NCBI RefSeq assembly: GCF_002091985.1
Contig: NZ_MKKX01000038.1
Location: 310,001 to 374,000 of the forward strand
Origin: Rhodococcus sp. 1163
GTDB taxonomy: Bacteria > Actinomycetota > Actinomycetes > Mycobacteriales > Mycobacteriaceae
DNA length: 64,000 bases
Reading direction: 5' to 3'
How positions within the stretch are numbered: position 1 is the stretch's first letter; each line of letters starts with the position of its first letter. Shown in pieces: positions 43,938 through 52,480 of the stretch. Below the pieces are notes generated by a model, which was given only the letters and a program-made list of their open reading frames with translations, was not told the DNA's origin and searched no databases. The position numbers were made by a program, and so were the translations under genes.

Positions 43938-44962
43938 TGACGTTGTCTGCATTGACGATTCTCGTAGTGGGCTTGGTCTCGGTGGTGATACTGATCATCG
44001 GCCTGTGGGCCTACGCCACGGCCAATCGTTTGGATCGCCTTCATGTCCGGTCGGACCTCGCATGGCAATCACTGGATTCGGCATTGGCCAGACGTGCCGT
44101 GGTGGCCCGTGCAGTATCGGCAGCGACTCGCGATCAGCTCGAAGACAGCAAACGGCTCGCAGCGTTGGCCGACACCGCCGAAAGGGCAGAGAGATCGCGA
44201 CGTGAGGACGCCGAGAATGCTGTGTCCGGGGCACTCGCGGCTCTCGATCCGGCTGATCTTCCGCCGCAACTTGTCGCCGAATTGGCAGATTCCGAAGCGC
44301 GCGTATTGATCGCGAGGCGTTTCCACAACGACGCGGTGCGGGACACCTTGGCGCTGCGAACGACCACTCCGGTGCGGATCTTGCATCTGGGCGGTACCGC
44401 GCCCTTGCCGACGTACTTCGAAATTGCCGAAAGATCGGCGTCGGAGACCTTCGGTCACAAGGAACGAGCCGTGCAGCGGACCTCGGCGAGAGTGGTTCTC
44501 GTCGACGAACGCGGGCGGGTTCTGTTGTTGCGAGGACATGACCCGATCGTTCCCGAAGTCTTCTTCTGGTTCACGATCGGCGGCGCGGTCGAATCCGGTG
44601 AGAGTCTGCGTGATGCAGCGGTGCGTGAGGTCTACGAGGAAACCGGACTCGAAGTCGATGCGGCCGATCTCAAGGGCCCGATGTGGCGGCGGGTAGCCAC
44701 GTTCCCTTTCAATGGAACGCTGATTCGGTCGGAAGAGCTGTTCTTTGCGTACCGCACTCAGGAGTTCGAACCTCAGCACGGTGGCTTCACCGATTTCGAA
44801 CGACGAACCGTCACCGGTCACCGTTGGTGTGAGGAGGACGACATCCGAGCTTTGGGTGCGACAGGCGAAACCGTCTACCCCCTCGAACTCGCCGAGCTAC
44901 TCGACGAAGTCAACATCGTGCTCGCCCGCCGAGTCGAACCGGACGTCCGAGCCATTCGCTGA
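43937..44962 (+). CDS. Membrane-anchored LemA-like plus Nudix hydrolase fusion
   Basis: A 341-residue protein. A transmembrane helix (about 5-27) is followed by a segment resembling LemA proteins (NRLDRLHVRSDLAWQSLDSA) and a long helical region. Residues about 175-320 are a Nudix domain with a complete box, GGAVESGESLRDAAVREVYE followed by ETGL. It probably hydrolyses a nucleoside diphosphate derivative at the inner membrane face; Rv2609c is the counterpart. The ATG overlaps the pimA stop by one base, so the gene is the last of the PIM operon. Confidence 0.85.
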   Translation: MTLSALTILVVGLVSVVILIIGLWAYATANRLDRLHVRSDLAWQSLDSALARRAVVARAVSAATRDQLEDSKRLAALADTAERAERSRREDAENAVSGALAALDPADLPPQLVAELADSEARVLIARRFHNDAVRDTLALRTTTPVRILHLGGTAPLPTYFEIAERSASETFGHKERAVQRTSARVVLVDERGRVLLLRGHDPIVPEVFFWFTIGGAVESGESLRDAAVREVYEETGLEVDAADLKGPMWRRVATFPFNGTLIRSEELFFAYRTQEFEPQHGGFTDFERRTVTGHRWCEEDDIRALGATGETVYPLELAELLDEVNIVLARRVEPDVRAIR

Positions 44963-45054
44963 CTCCTTCGGGCGAGAAGATCGCCTGCTCGGTGATCGAG
45001 GGCTACCAGTCCAGCAATCGCCGAGTGGTTATAGGTGGTGATCGAAGGCCAGCC

Positions 45055-45060
45055 TAGAAT
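45055..45060 (+). promoter_or_regulatory. -10 box TAGAAT for pdxS
   Basis: TAGAAT lies 108 bases before the pdxS GTG and predicts a leader of about 100 bases, which contains a small hairpin (gcgggc/gcccgc, 45092-45109). Confidence 0.4.
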
Positions 45061-45167
45061 CGACCTCGAACAAATACGTCCTTTCGGATCCGCGGGCACA
45101 TGCGCCCGCTGCCGTTGAAGGACGATTCGACATCGAGAACGCATTCGATCAAACACAGGAGTTTACC

Positions 45168-46103
45168 GTGAGTACCCCCACCGAGACCGACACCAGCGGC
45201 TCCGAGGAGAAGGTTTCGAAGCCCGGAATCGGAACCTCCCGTGTCAAGCGCGGCATGGCCGAAATGCTCAAGGGCGGCGTGATCATGGACGTCGTCACCG
45301 CTGAGCAGGCCAAGATCGCCGAAGACGCAGGCGCGGTCGCAGTGATGGCACTCGAGCGCGTCCCGGCAGACATTCGTGCGCAGGGCGGCGTGTCTCGAAT
45401 GAGCGATCCCGACATGATCGACAGCATCATGGCCACCGTGAGCATTCCGGTGATGGCCAAGGCACGGATCGGCCACTTCGTAGAGGCTCAGATCCTGCAA
45501 AGTCTCGGCGTCGACTACATCGACGAGTCCGAGGTCCTTACTCCGGCCGACTACGCGAACCACATCGACAAGTGGAACTTCACCGCCCCGTTCGTGTGTG
45601 GCGCGACCAACTTGGGCGAAGCCCTGCGTCGGATCACCGAGGGTGCTGCAATGATTCGCTCCAAGGGCGAGGCAGGCACCGGGGACGTATCGAACGCAAC
45701 AACGCACATGCGTAAGATTCGCGACGAAATTCGTCGCCTCACCTCACTTCCCGAGGACGAGTTGTACGTCGCGGCAAAGGAATTGCAGGCACCTTACGAT
45801 CTCGTCGTGGAAGTTGCACGCGCGGGGAAACTCCCGGTCACGCTCTTCACCGCAGGCGGCATTGCAACGCCCGCCGACGCGGCGATGATGATGCAACTCG
45901 GTGCGGAGGGCGTGTTCGTCGGTTCGGGAATCTTCAAGTCGGGCAACCCCCAACAGCGCGCAGAGGCGATCGTGAAGGCGACCACCTTCTTCGACGACCC
46001 AGACGTGCTGGCCAAGGTGTCGCGCGGTCTCGGCGAAGCAATGGTCGGAATCAACGTGGACGATCTCCCGGTTGGGCACAGGTTGTCCGAGCGCGGCTGG
46101 TGA
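45168..46103 (+). CDS. pdxS: Pyridoxal 5'-phosphate synthase subunit PdxS
   Basis: A 311-residue TIM-barrel subunit that builds pyridoxal phosphate from ribose 5-phosphate, glyceraldehyde 3-phosphate and the ammonia delivered by PdxT. The Schiff-base lysine is in [10 protein letters not shown] (Lys98), Asp41 lies in [13 protein letters not shown], and the phosphate loop is [20 protein letters not shown]. Length and ending ([18 protein letters not shown]) are normal. GTG start with AGGAG upstream. The partner gene pdxT lies 1.6 kb downstream, separated by tesB and an antisense kinase-like gene, as in mycobacteria. Confidence 0.96.
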   Translation: MSTPTETDTSGSEEKVSKPGIGTSRVKRGMAEMLKGGVIMDVVTAEQAKIAEDAGAVAVMALERVPADIRAQGGVSRMSDPDMIDSIMATVSIPVMAKARIGHFVEAQILQSLGVDYIDESEVLTPADYANHIDKWNFTAPFVCGATNLGEALRRITEGAAMIRSKGEAGTGDVSNATTHMRKIRDEIRRLTSLPEDELYVAAKELQAPYDLVVEVARAGKLPVTLFTAGGIATPADAAMMMQLGAEGVFVGSGIFKSGNPQQRAEAIVKATTFFDDPDVLAKVSRGLGEAMVGINVDDLPVGHRLSERGW

Positions 46104-46108
46104 ACTTT

Positions 46109-46143
46109 CTTCGGTGACGGATCCACCGGGTTCGTCACCGAAG
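46109..46143. terminator. Bidirectional terminator after pdxS
   Basis: An 11-bp stem (cttcggtgacg / cgtcaccgaag) with a 13-base loop starts 6 bases after pdxS. Its right arm includes the stop codon of the convergent kinase-like gene. Confidence 0.7.
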
Positions 46144-46770
46144 CCGGACCGCAGGCCGATCGGGATGGTCCCAGCGAACCCAGAGCGCCGGTCCCGCGGA
46201 CGCAGTGCCCTGGCGTAGGTCCATCTCACGGTAGTAGGTGAGTAGTGGCTCTATTGTCCACTGGTCCTCGGGCCGTGTCCGACGACGCAATGCTCCTGCC
46301 GAGAGGTCGAGTCGGATCGTCGCGTCGACGTCTAGCCCTCGGCCGAGCAGCATCGGTCCGGCAAGGATCACTACGTGCGTCTGTGCTGCCTCGCGCAACG
46401 TAGCGCGTGCCGAGCGATCGCTCTTCTCGTCCCACAAGCGGGGTAGGAACTGTCCTCGACCGCCGGGACGCAGTGGGGCGATCACTTCGCGTTCGATCGC
46501 GTCGAAGTCGAACCAGCTTGTGCGATAAGTTATTTCGTCTGTTCTGGAGTACTCGAATCGAAGCGAGGCAGGGCGAACGAAGTCGTGAAGGTCCACCACG
46601 TCGCACGGGCGACCGGTACTGGAAACGAAAGCGCTTGTCCGATAGGCGAAGTCGACAGGGTCAGCGCCGTCCGGCCCGTCGACAACCGCGACGCAGCGAC
46701 GGCCCGACGGAAGCAACGCGCTGAACGTCTCGACTAGTCGGGCCGGCGAGATCGGTTCGAGTTGGGGCAT
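46135..46770 (-). CDS. Uridine kinase-like protein with degenerate P-loop
   Basis: A 211-residue protein resembling actinobacterial uridine kinase-like proteins, seen in VVDLHDFVRPASLRFEYSR, YRTSWFDFDAIEREVIAPL and the late TVVILAGP-like THVVILAGPMLL. Where a Walker A motif GxxGxGKS is expected the protein reads DGPDGADPVDFA, with no lysine, so ATP phosphoryl transfer is doubtful. The ATG at 46770 has GCAGG nine bases upstream; an ATG at 46779 is an alternative. It is convergent with pdxS and divergent from tesB. Confidence 0.65.
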   Translation of the reverse strand: MPQLEPISPARLVETFSALLPSGRRCVAVVDGPDGADPVDFAYRTSAFVSSTGRPCDVVDLHDFVRPASLRFEYSRTDEITYRTSWFDFDAIEREVIAPLRPGGRGQFLPRLWDEKSDRSARATLREAAQTHVVILAGPMLLGRGLDVDATIRLDLSAGALRRRTRPEDQWTIEPLLTYYREMDLRQGTASAGPALWVRWDHPDRPAVRLR

Positions 46771-46868
46771 ACAGAGCATCCTGCCCTGCACGGGCTCAGG
46801 TCGCGGTGGCCGCAGATCGCGTTCGTCTCCTTGTTAGCCTTCAGGCAGCTGGTACAGAAAGGTGGATC

Positions 46869-47720
46869 ATGGCGAGTATCGAAGACATTCTCGAGCTCGA
46901 GCGCATCGAGGACGACATCTTTCGCGGTCGAACATTTCCCAGTCTGCTGCAGCGGACATTCGGGGGACAGGTTGCCGGACAGGCGCTGGTTTCTGCCGTC
47001 CGAACGGTTGGCGAGCAGTATCGCGTCCACTCGTTGCACGGATACTTCATTCGGCCGGGCAACCCGACCGAGCCGACGATCTATCTGGTGGACCGCCTCC
47101 GCGACGGGAGGTCGTTCAGTACGCGTCGGGTCACGGGTATTCAGGCTGGTAAGCCGATCTTCACCATGTCCGCGTCCTTTCACGTCGACGACGAGGGAAT
47201 TTCACATCAGGACACGATGCCCAAGGTCGTCGACCCCGAGTCTCTGCCCGACTCGCGTGATCTCCCGGATGGGGGAAGTCCGTTCTTTCGCGAATGGAAA
47301 GAATGGGACGTCAGGCTGGTTCCGGGTGAGCAGACCGAGAAGCATCCGGATTTTGCCGCCCAACAGCGCGTGTGGTTTCGGTACCGAGACAAGCTGCCGG
47401 ACAATCAGGTGTTCCACGTCTGCACCCTCGCCTACATGAGCGATATGACGCTTCTCGGGTCGGCATTGGTGCCGCATCCCGACGTGTCGACACAGACCGC
47501 CTCGCTCGACCACGCCCTGTGGTTCCTGCGGCCGTTCCGGGCCGACGAGTGGTTGCTGTACGACCAGACTTCGCCGTCCGCGGATTTCGGTCGGGCGCTG
47601 ACGCAGGGACGAATCTTCGACCGGCAGGGGCGGATGGTCGCTGCCGTTGTTCAGGAGGGGCTCATGCGTTTCGATCGCAACCCCGACCGGGTGAACAAAG
47701 ACTTGGCCAGGCCCCAGTGA
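46869..47720 (+). CDS. tesB: Acyl-CoA thioesterase II
   Basis: A 283-residue protein with two hot-dog domains, as in TesB. Conserved stretches are [37 protein letters not shown] and, in the second half, [20 protein letters not shown], which holds the catalytic Asp. It hydrolyses acyl-CoA to free acid and CoA. The ATG has AAAGGTGG just upstream and is preferred over an earlier in-frame start. Its stop overlaps the pdxT GTG by four bases; this tesB-pdxT pairing also exists in mycobacteria. Confidence 0.92.
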   Translation: MASIEDILELERIEDDIFRGRTFPSLLQRTFGGQVAGQALVSAVRTVGEQYRVHSLHGYFIRPGNPTEPTIYLVDRLRDGRSFSTRRVTGIQAGKPIFTMSASFHVDDEGISHQDTMPKVVDPESLPDSRDLPDGGSPFFREWKEWDVRLVPGEQTEKHPDFAAQQRVWFRYRDKLPDNQVFHVCTLAYMSDMTLLGSALVPHPDVSTQTASLDHALWFLRPFRADEWLLYDQTSPSADFGRALTQGRIFDRQGRMVAAVVQEGLMRFDRNPDRVNKDLARPQ

Positions 47721-48319
47721 GTGGTCCCAGGATCGGTGTCCTTGCGCTGCAGGGGGACGTCCGCGAGCACCTCGCCGCCCTGAATTCTTGTGGTGCCACC
47801 GCAACGCCGGTTCGCAGGCCGCGCGAACTGGACGAGGTAGATGGATTGGTGATTCCCGGTGGGGAATCGACGACGATGAGTACTTTGCTGTCCGTCTTCG
47901 ACCTGCTCGAAACCCTCAAAGCGAAGCTGAAGGACGGGTTACCCGCCTACGGGTCCTGCGCGGGGATGATCTTGCTTGCGTCGGAGATTCTCGATACTCG
48001 TCCCGACGCCCAGCATCTCGACGCACTGGACATCACTGTGCGGCGCAATGCGTTCGGCAGGCAGGTCGACTCGTTCGAAACGGACCTGACGTTCGCGGGA
48101 ATCGAAGGTGAGAAAGTGCGCGCGGTGTTCATTCGTGCGCCGTGGGTGGAACGGGTCGGGAACGACGTCGAGGTGCTGGCCGAAGTTCCCGATGGCCCGG
48201 CCGCTGGTCGGATCGTTGCAGTCCGGCAGGGCGCCGTGATGGCGACGAGCTTCCATCCGGAAGTCACCGGTGACCGCCGAGTCCACGAACTGTTCGTAGA
48301 CTTGGTACGCAAGACCTAG
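47717..48319 (+). CDS. pdxT: Pyridoxal 5'-phosphate synthase glutaminase subunit PdxT
   Basis: A 200-residue glutaminase that releases ammonia for PdxS. The class I triad is visible: Cys81 in [10 protein letters not shown], His180 and Glu182 in [21 protein letters not shown] and IPGGESTTM are the other signatures. The GTG overlaps the tesB stop (GTGA), so synthesis depends on tesB translation although the PdxS partner is separated from it. An open frame upstream (from 47372) lies within tesB in another phase and is not used. Confidence 0.95.
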   Translation: MSGPRIGVLALQGDVREHLAALNSCGATATPVRRPRELDEVDGLVIPGGESTTMSTLLSVFDLLETLKAKLKDGLPAYGSCAGMILLASEILDTRPDAQHLDALDITVRRNAFGRQVDSFETDLTFAGIEGEKVRAVFIRAPWVERVGNDVEVLAEVPDGPAAGRIVAVRQGAVMATSFHPEVTGDRRVHELFVDLVRKT

Positions 48320-48405
48320 TGGAACGCAGGGCCCAGTAGTACATGCAGGGCAGTTGCCGGATGGTCGAACCGAGATAGTGGATCCCTCTCACCCGAGCAC
48401 ATGCG

Positions 48406-48411
48406 TAAAGT
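48406..48411 (+). promoter_or_regulatory. -10 box TAAAGT for the yebC gene
   Basis: TAAAGT lies 40 bases before the ATG of the YebC/PmpR gene. GAAAGGGG is the Shine-Dalgarno. Confidence 0.4.
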
Positions 48412-48450
48412 ACACAACACTTAGCTGAAGCAGGAAAGGGGCTCCATCGC

Positions 48451-49206
48451 ATGAGCGGCCACTCCAAATGGGCCACCACCAAGCACAAGAAGGCGGTAAT
48501 CGACGCGCGTCGAGGTAAGTCCTTCGCCAAACTCGTCAAGAATATCGAGGTGGCGGCCCGCACCGGTGGTGGCGATCCAGTGGGTAACCCCACCCTGTTC
48601 GATGCCATTCAAAAGGCGAAGCGCACGTCGGTTCCCAACGACAACATCGAGCGTGCTCGCAAGCGCGGCGCAGGTGAAGAAGCCGGTGGCGCCGACTGGC
48701 AGACGATCATGTACGAGGGATACGGCCCCAGCGGGGTGGCGATGCTCATCGAGTGCCTGACCGACAACCGCAATCGGGCTGCCGGAGAAGTTCGCGTCGC
48801 CATGACGCGCAACGGCGGCAACATGGCCGATCCGGGCTCGGTGTCCTACCTGTTCACCCGCAAGGGACTTGTCACGTTGGAGAAGAACGGGCAAAGCGAG
48901 GACGACGTGCTGATGGCCGTCCTCGATGCAGGTGCAGAGGAGATCACCGACAACGGAGATACCTTCGAAATTGTCAGTGAACCAACCGACCTCGTTGCGG
49001 TCCGCACTGCACTGCAGGAAGCAGGCATCGAGTACGACTCGGCGGAGGCCACCTTCCAGGCGTCGGTGTCCGTTCCCGTGGACGTAGACGGCGCCCGCAA
49101 GGTGTTCAAGCTCATCGACGCACTGGAAGAGAGCGACGACGTGCAGAACGTGTACTCGAACGTCGAACTGTCCGATGAAGTGATGGCTGCACTCGACGAG
49201 GAGTGA
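48451..49206 (+). CDS. yebC: YebC/PmpR family transcriptional or translational regulator
   Basis: A 251-residue protein that begins with the family signature [16 protein letters not shown] and continues with [20 protein letters not shown]. Members bind DNA as regulators in some bacteria; recent work on related proteins also suggests a role in translation of proline-rich stretches. It stands upstream of ruvCAB, the usual arrangement in actinobacteria and proteobacteria. The spacing of 109 bases to ruvC and a TACGCT box there suggest that ruvCAB can be transcribed separately. Confidence 0.93.
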   Translation: MSGHSKWATTKHKKAVIDARRGKSFAKLVKNIEVAARTGGGDPVGNPTLFDAIQKAKRTSVPNDNIERARKRGAGEEAGGADWQTIMYEGYGPSGVAMLIECLTDNRNRAAGEVRVAMTRNGGNMADPGSVSYLFTRKGLVTLEKNGQSEDDVLMAVLDAGAEEITDNGDTFEIVSEPTDLVAVRTALQEAGIEYDSAEATFQASVSVPVDVDGARKVFKLIDALEESDDVQNVYSNVELSDEVMAALDEE

Positions 49207-49275
49207 AACCGGTCGGGGCGGGAAGACGGACCTCGCTTACGGGTGTCGCGCACCCGATAGGTCGCACCGCTCCGA

Positions 49276-49281
49276 TACGCT
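49276..49281 (+). promoter_or_regulatory. -10 box TACGCT before ruvC
   Basis: TACGCT lies 34 bases before the ruvC GTG, with GCGGAAGG as Shine-Dalgarno after it. Confidence 0.35.
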
Positions 49282-49315
49282 ATCGAACAACAGTTCGTAA
49301 GCGGAAGGTGTCAGT

Positions 49316-49999
49316 GTGCGAGTGATGGGCGTCGATCCAGGTTTGACCAGGTGCGGTCTGAGCTTGATCGAAGGCGGGGCCGGTCGCAGTGTCGTGGCAC
49401 TCGATGTAGACGTGGTGCGAACGCCGCCCGATATGGATCTGGCACAGCGTCTACTCCTGATATCCGAGGCCGCGGAGTACTGGTTGGATACGCACAAGCC
49501 GACGGTGGTCGCGATCGAGCGCGTTTTTTCGCAGCACAACGTGCGTACGGCCATGGGTACCGCCCAGGCTGGGGGAGTCATCGCGCTTGCGGCAGCTCGT
49601 CGCGGTATCGACGTCTGTTTTCACACTCCGAGCGAGGTCAAGGCTGCAGTTACCGGCAACGGTAGCGCCGACAAAGCGCAGGTCACCGCGATGGTCATGA
49701 GAATTCTCGGTATGCAGACCGCCCCTACGCCTGCCGATGCCGCGGATGCGCTGGCACTGGGTATTTGCCATTGTTGGCGGGCGCCGATGATGGCCAGAAT
49801 GGCGCAGGCCGAAGCAATGGCCGCGCAGCAGAAGAGGAAGTACGAGAATCGGCTCGCCGAGGAACGTAAATCGCGGGCACAGGCAGCGCGGAAGGTCGAA
49901 CGCGCCAGGCTTGCATCCACCGCCGCTCCGGTTCGTGCCGCAGGACAGGTTCGTGCCGCAGGACAGGCTCGTGCCGCAGGAGAGGTAGGGACACGATGA
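49316..49999 (+). CDS. ruvC: Holliday junction resolvase RuvC
   Basis: A 227-residue endonuclease that cuts Holliday junctions. The first catalytic Asp is Asp7 in [13 protein letters not shown]; a second acid is in VAIERVF, and the C-terminal pair is near [15 protein letters not shown]. The domain ends near residue 165; the rest is an Arg/Ala-rich basic tail containing three near-identical VRAAGQ-type repeats encoded by 18-base tandem repeats. The tail is longer than in typical RuvC (about 170-190 residues). GTG start; an ATG three codons on is an alternative. The stop overlaps ruvA (ATGA). Confidence 0.95.
   Translation: MRVMGVDPGLTRCGLSLIEGGAGRSVVALDVDVVRTPPDMDLAQRLLLISEAAEYWLDTHKPTVVAIERVFSQHNVRTAMGTAQAGGVIALAAARRGIDVCFHTPSEVKAAVTGNGSADKAQVTAMVMRILGMQTAPTPADAADALALGICHCWRAPMMARMAQAEAMAAQQKRKYENRLAEERKSRAQAARKVERARLASTAAPVRAAGQVRAAGQARAAGEVGTR
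49931..49984 (+). repeat. 18-bp tandem repeat x3 inside ruvC
   Basis: Units gttcgtgccgcaggacag, an identical second copy, and gctcgtgccgcaggagag. They encode [12 protein letters not shown] and ARAAGE in the RuvC tail and keep the frame. Confidence 0.9.
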
Positions 50000-50604
50000 T
50001 CTCCTCGATCAGCGGCGAGGTCCTCGACATCGCCCTCGATCACGTGGTCATCGAGGCGTCGGGTGTCGGATACCGAATCAATGCGACGCCCGACACACTC
50101 GGCACGTTGAGCCGAGGATCGGCGTCGAGATTGCTGACGACGATGATCGTCCGCGAGGACTCGATGACCCTCTACGGCTTTTCGGACAGTGAATCGCGTG
50201 AGCTGTTCTCGCTCTTGTTGTCGGTCTCCGGCGTAGGCCCCCGCATTGCCATGGCGACATTGGCGGTACTCGATCCTCAGTCGTTGCGGACCGCACTGGC
50301 AGACAGCAACGTGGCCGCGCTGACCAGAGTTCCGGGAATCGGCAAACGAGGCGCCGAGCGCATGATCGTGGAATTGCGTGACAAGGTCGATGCGATCGTG
50401 GCAGCAGGGAACACCACGATCGTGCAGTCCGGACCCGGAACGGTCAACTCCGTTCGTGACCAGATCGTCGAGGCGCTCACCGGACTCGGCTTCCCGGCCA
50501 AGCAGGCCGAGGACGCGACGGATTCGGTTTTGGTCGAGAGTCCGGATGCATCCACGTCGGCGGCTCTAAGATCCGCGCTGGCCTATCTGGGTAAGAGCAG
50601 ATGA
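49996..50604 (+). CDS. ruvA: Holliday junction branch migration protein RuvA
   Basis: A 202-residue tetramer-forming protein that binds the junction and loads RuvB. An N-terminal OB fold ([19 protein letters not shown]), two helix-hairpin-helix motifs in the middle ([17 protein letters not shown] and [20 protein letters not shown]) and a C-terminal UBA-like RuvB contact ([15 protein letters not shown]) are all present. It overlaps ruvC and ruvB by four bases each. Confidence 0.96.
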   Translation: MISSISGEVLDIALDHVVIEASGVGYRINATPDTLGTLSRGSASRLLTTMIVREDSMTLYGFSDSESRELFSLLLSVSGVGPRIAMATLAVLDPQSLRTALADSNVAALTRVPGIGKRGAERMIVELRDKVDAIVAAGNTTIVQSGPGTVNSVRDQIVEALTGLGFPAKQAEDATDSVLVESPDASTSAALRSALAYLGKSR

Positions 50605-51683
50605 CCGGAGATCCGGAAGAGGAATTCGCAGACTCTCAGCTCGCGGCCGGATTGATCGCGGACGACGCAGATGTCGAGACGAGCCTGAGGCCCAAGACCC
50701 TCACCGATTTCATCGGCCAACCACGCGTGCGTGAGCAACTGCAGTTGGTGTTGACAGGCGCCAAGCTGCGCGGCAGTACCCCCGATCACATTTTGATGTC
50801 CGGTCCGCCGGGCCTGGGTAAGACCTCGATGGCCATGATCATCGCGCAAGAGTTGAACACCTCGTTGCGTCTCACGTCGGGACCGGCGCTCGAGCGAGCA
50901 GGCGATCTAGCGGCGATGCTCAGCAATCTCGTCGAGGGTGATGTCCTCTTCATCGACGAAATACATCGGATTGCGCGACCGGCAGAGGAAATGCTCTACC
51001 TGGCCATGGAGGACTTTCGGGTCGACGTCGTGGTGGGAAAGGGTCCGGGAGCAACGTCGATTCCCCTCGAAGTAGCACCGTTCACCCTGGTAGGGGCAAC
51101 TACTCGATCGGGAGCGCTGACCGGACCGCTACGTGATCGTTTCGGGTTCGTCGCGCACATGGACTTCTACGAACCTGCGGAATTGGAACTGATTCTCCAG
51201 CGATCGGCGGGCATACTCGGTGTTCCGATAGACAAGGCTGCGTGCACCGAGATCGCTGGCCGCTCGCGAGGCACACCGCGCATCGCCAACCGGCTTCTGC
51301 GCCGAGTTCGTGACTACGCGGAAGTACGCGGTGACGGCACCATCACCAAGGCCACAGCCCGCGCGGCTCTCGTCGTCTACGACGTCGACCAACTCGGTCT
51401 CGACCGGTTGGACAGAGCGGTGCTCAGCGCGCTGATTCGTAGTTTCGGCGGCGGACCGGTGGGAGTGTCCACTCTTGCTGTGGCCGTCGGGGAAGAACCG
51501 GCAACCGTCGAGGAAGTATGCGAGCCCTTTCTGGTTCGCGCAGGGATGGTCGCCCGCACACCCCGTGGTCGAGTCGCCACTGCTGCGGCATGGCTACACC
51601 TTGGACTCGTACCGCCGCCCGATCTGGCCATCGGCGGAATTTCCGTTCGAACCAACGAGGCTCAGCAGGAGTTATCCGAATAA
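50601..51683 (+). CDS. ruvB: Holliday junction branch migration helicase RuvB
   Basis: A 360-residue AAA+ motor. Walker A is [11 protein letters not shown] near residue 75, Walker B is LFIDEIHRI near 125, and the sensor and arginine-finger region [18 protein letters not shown] is complete. A winged-helix domain closes the protein ([18 protein letters not shown]). The N-terminus [19 protein letters not shown] is canonical. Start overlaps the ruvA stop (ATGA). Confidence 0.97.
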   Translation: MTGDPEEEFADSQLAAGLIADDADVETSLRPKTLTDFIGQPRVREQLQLVLTGAKLRGSTPDHILMSGPPGLGKTSMAMIIAQELNTSLRLTSGPALERAGDLAAMLSNLVEGDVLFIDEIHRIARPAEEMLYLAMEDFRVDVVVGKGPGATSIPLEVAPFTLVGATTRSGALTGPLRDRFGFVAHMDFYEPAELELILQRSAGILGVPIDKAACTEIAGRSRGTPRIANRLLRRVRDYAEVRGDGTITKATARAALVVYDVDQLGLDRLDRAVLSALIRSFGGGPVGVSTLAVAVGEEPATVEEVCEPFLVRAGMVARTPRGRVATAAAWLHLGLVPPPDLAIGGISVRTNEAQQELSE

Positions 51684-51707
51684 TCTGCTGATAATCGGTG
51701 GGAGCTG

Positions 51708-51726
51708 ACCGGATCGTGGGTCCGGT
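51708..51726 (+). terminator. Weak hairpin after ruvB
   Basis: A 6-bp stem accgga / tccggt with a 7-base loop, 24 bases after the ruvB stop. No T-tract. Confidence 0.35.
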
Positions 51727-51758
51727 AATGGCACACTGGTCCTTTGCGTGGTTCTTCA

Positions 51759-51800
51759 GTACAGCCGTGGTGACCGAATTGTCGCCTACTTCGGCTGTAC
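51759..51800. repeat. 9-bp inverted repeat upstream of yajC
   Basis: gtacagccg (51759-51767) and cggctgtac (51792-51800) are perfect reverse complements, 24 bases apart. They lie 88 bases before yajC in a gene-free stretch of about 200 bases and could be an operator or an RNA stem. Confidence 0.5.
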
Positions 51801-51887
51801 GCGAACGTAAGAAACCACCATGAAGACACCGTGGGCATGAAAGCCGAAACCGATAGACAACCGAAACTTCGAGGACTGACGTAAAAG

Positions 51888-52304
51888 ATGGAACTGCTAT
51901 TCCCCCTTCTCATCGTGGCTCTGCTCGTGCCGATGTTCCTGAACGTCCGGCGCCAGAAGAAGGCTCTTGCCCAGACTCAGACTCTGCAGGATTCGCTGAA
52001 GATCGGTGACGAAGTGGTCACCACAGCCGGTCTGTACGCCCGGGTGGTGCTGGTCGAAGACGACACAGTGGACCTCGAGATCGCCGACGGCATCGTGACG
52101 ACATGGTCGCGCGCCGTCGTGAAAGAGGTCTTGCCCCCTGATGTCGACGATCTCGATTCCGACGTCGCCGGTACCGCGGACGTCATCGAGTCCGACGTTG
52201 CGACTCCGTCGCTCGAGAAAAGCACGACACTCGAGAAGGACGTATCCCCGTCGTCTTCGGAAGAGACCGTGGAGCAGAGCGCACGTCGTCTCGAAAAAGA
52301 GTGA
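51888..52304 (+). CDS. yajC: Preprotein translocase accessory subunit YajC
   Basis: A 138-residue protein with one N-terminal helix (LLFPLLIVALLVPMFL), the conserved QDSLKIGDEVVTTAGLYARV segment and an acidic C-terminal tail. YajC associates with SecDF at the translocon. It stands upstream of secD and secF as usual, but a strong hairpin separates it from secD. Confidence 0.92.
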   Translation: MELLFPLLIVALLVPMFLNVRRQKKALAQTQTLQDSLKIGDEVVTTAGLYARVVLVEDDTVDLEIADGIVTTWSRAVVKEVLPPDVDDLDSDVAGTADVIESDVATPSLEKSTTLEKDVSPSSSEETVEQSARRLEKE

Positions 52305-52316
52305 TCGACCTGTGAA

Positions 52317-52353
52317 CGAAACCGCTGCCGGAGAAACTCCGGCAGCGGTTTCG
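52317..52353 (+). terminator. Strong hairpin between yajC and secD
   Basis: A perfect 16-bp stem (cgaaaccgctgccgga / tccggcagcggtttcg) around the 5-base loop gaaac, 12 bases after the yajC stop. There is no T-tract. It could stop or reduce transcription into secDF. Confidence 0.75.
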
Positions 52354-52480
52354 CTTGCCGCGCACATGCTGCACAGTTCGTCTGGAATCACCTGTTCCGA
52401 CGCGTATCACCCGACATCAGACCGCTTGCGTCCCCTGATCGACCGCATGTTGTCCCACGCCAAGAGGAGAATCACACACC

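Noticed and set aside
45092-45109. Hairpin in the pdxS leader as a possible vitamin B6 riboswitch
   Set aside because: It is a lone 6-bp stem with a 6-base loop; there is no larger conserved structure and no known riboswitch of this kind.
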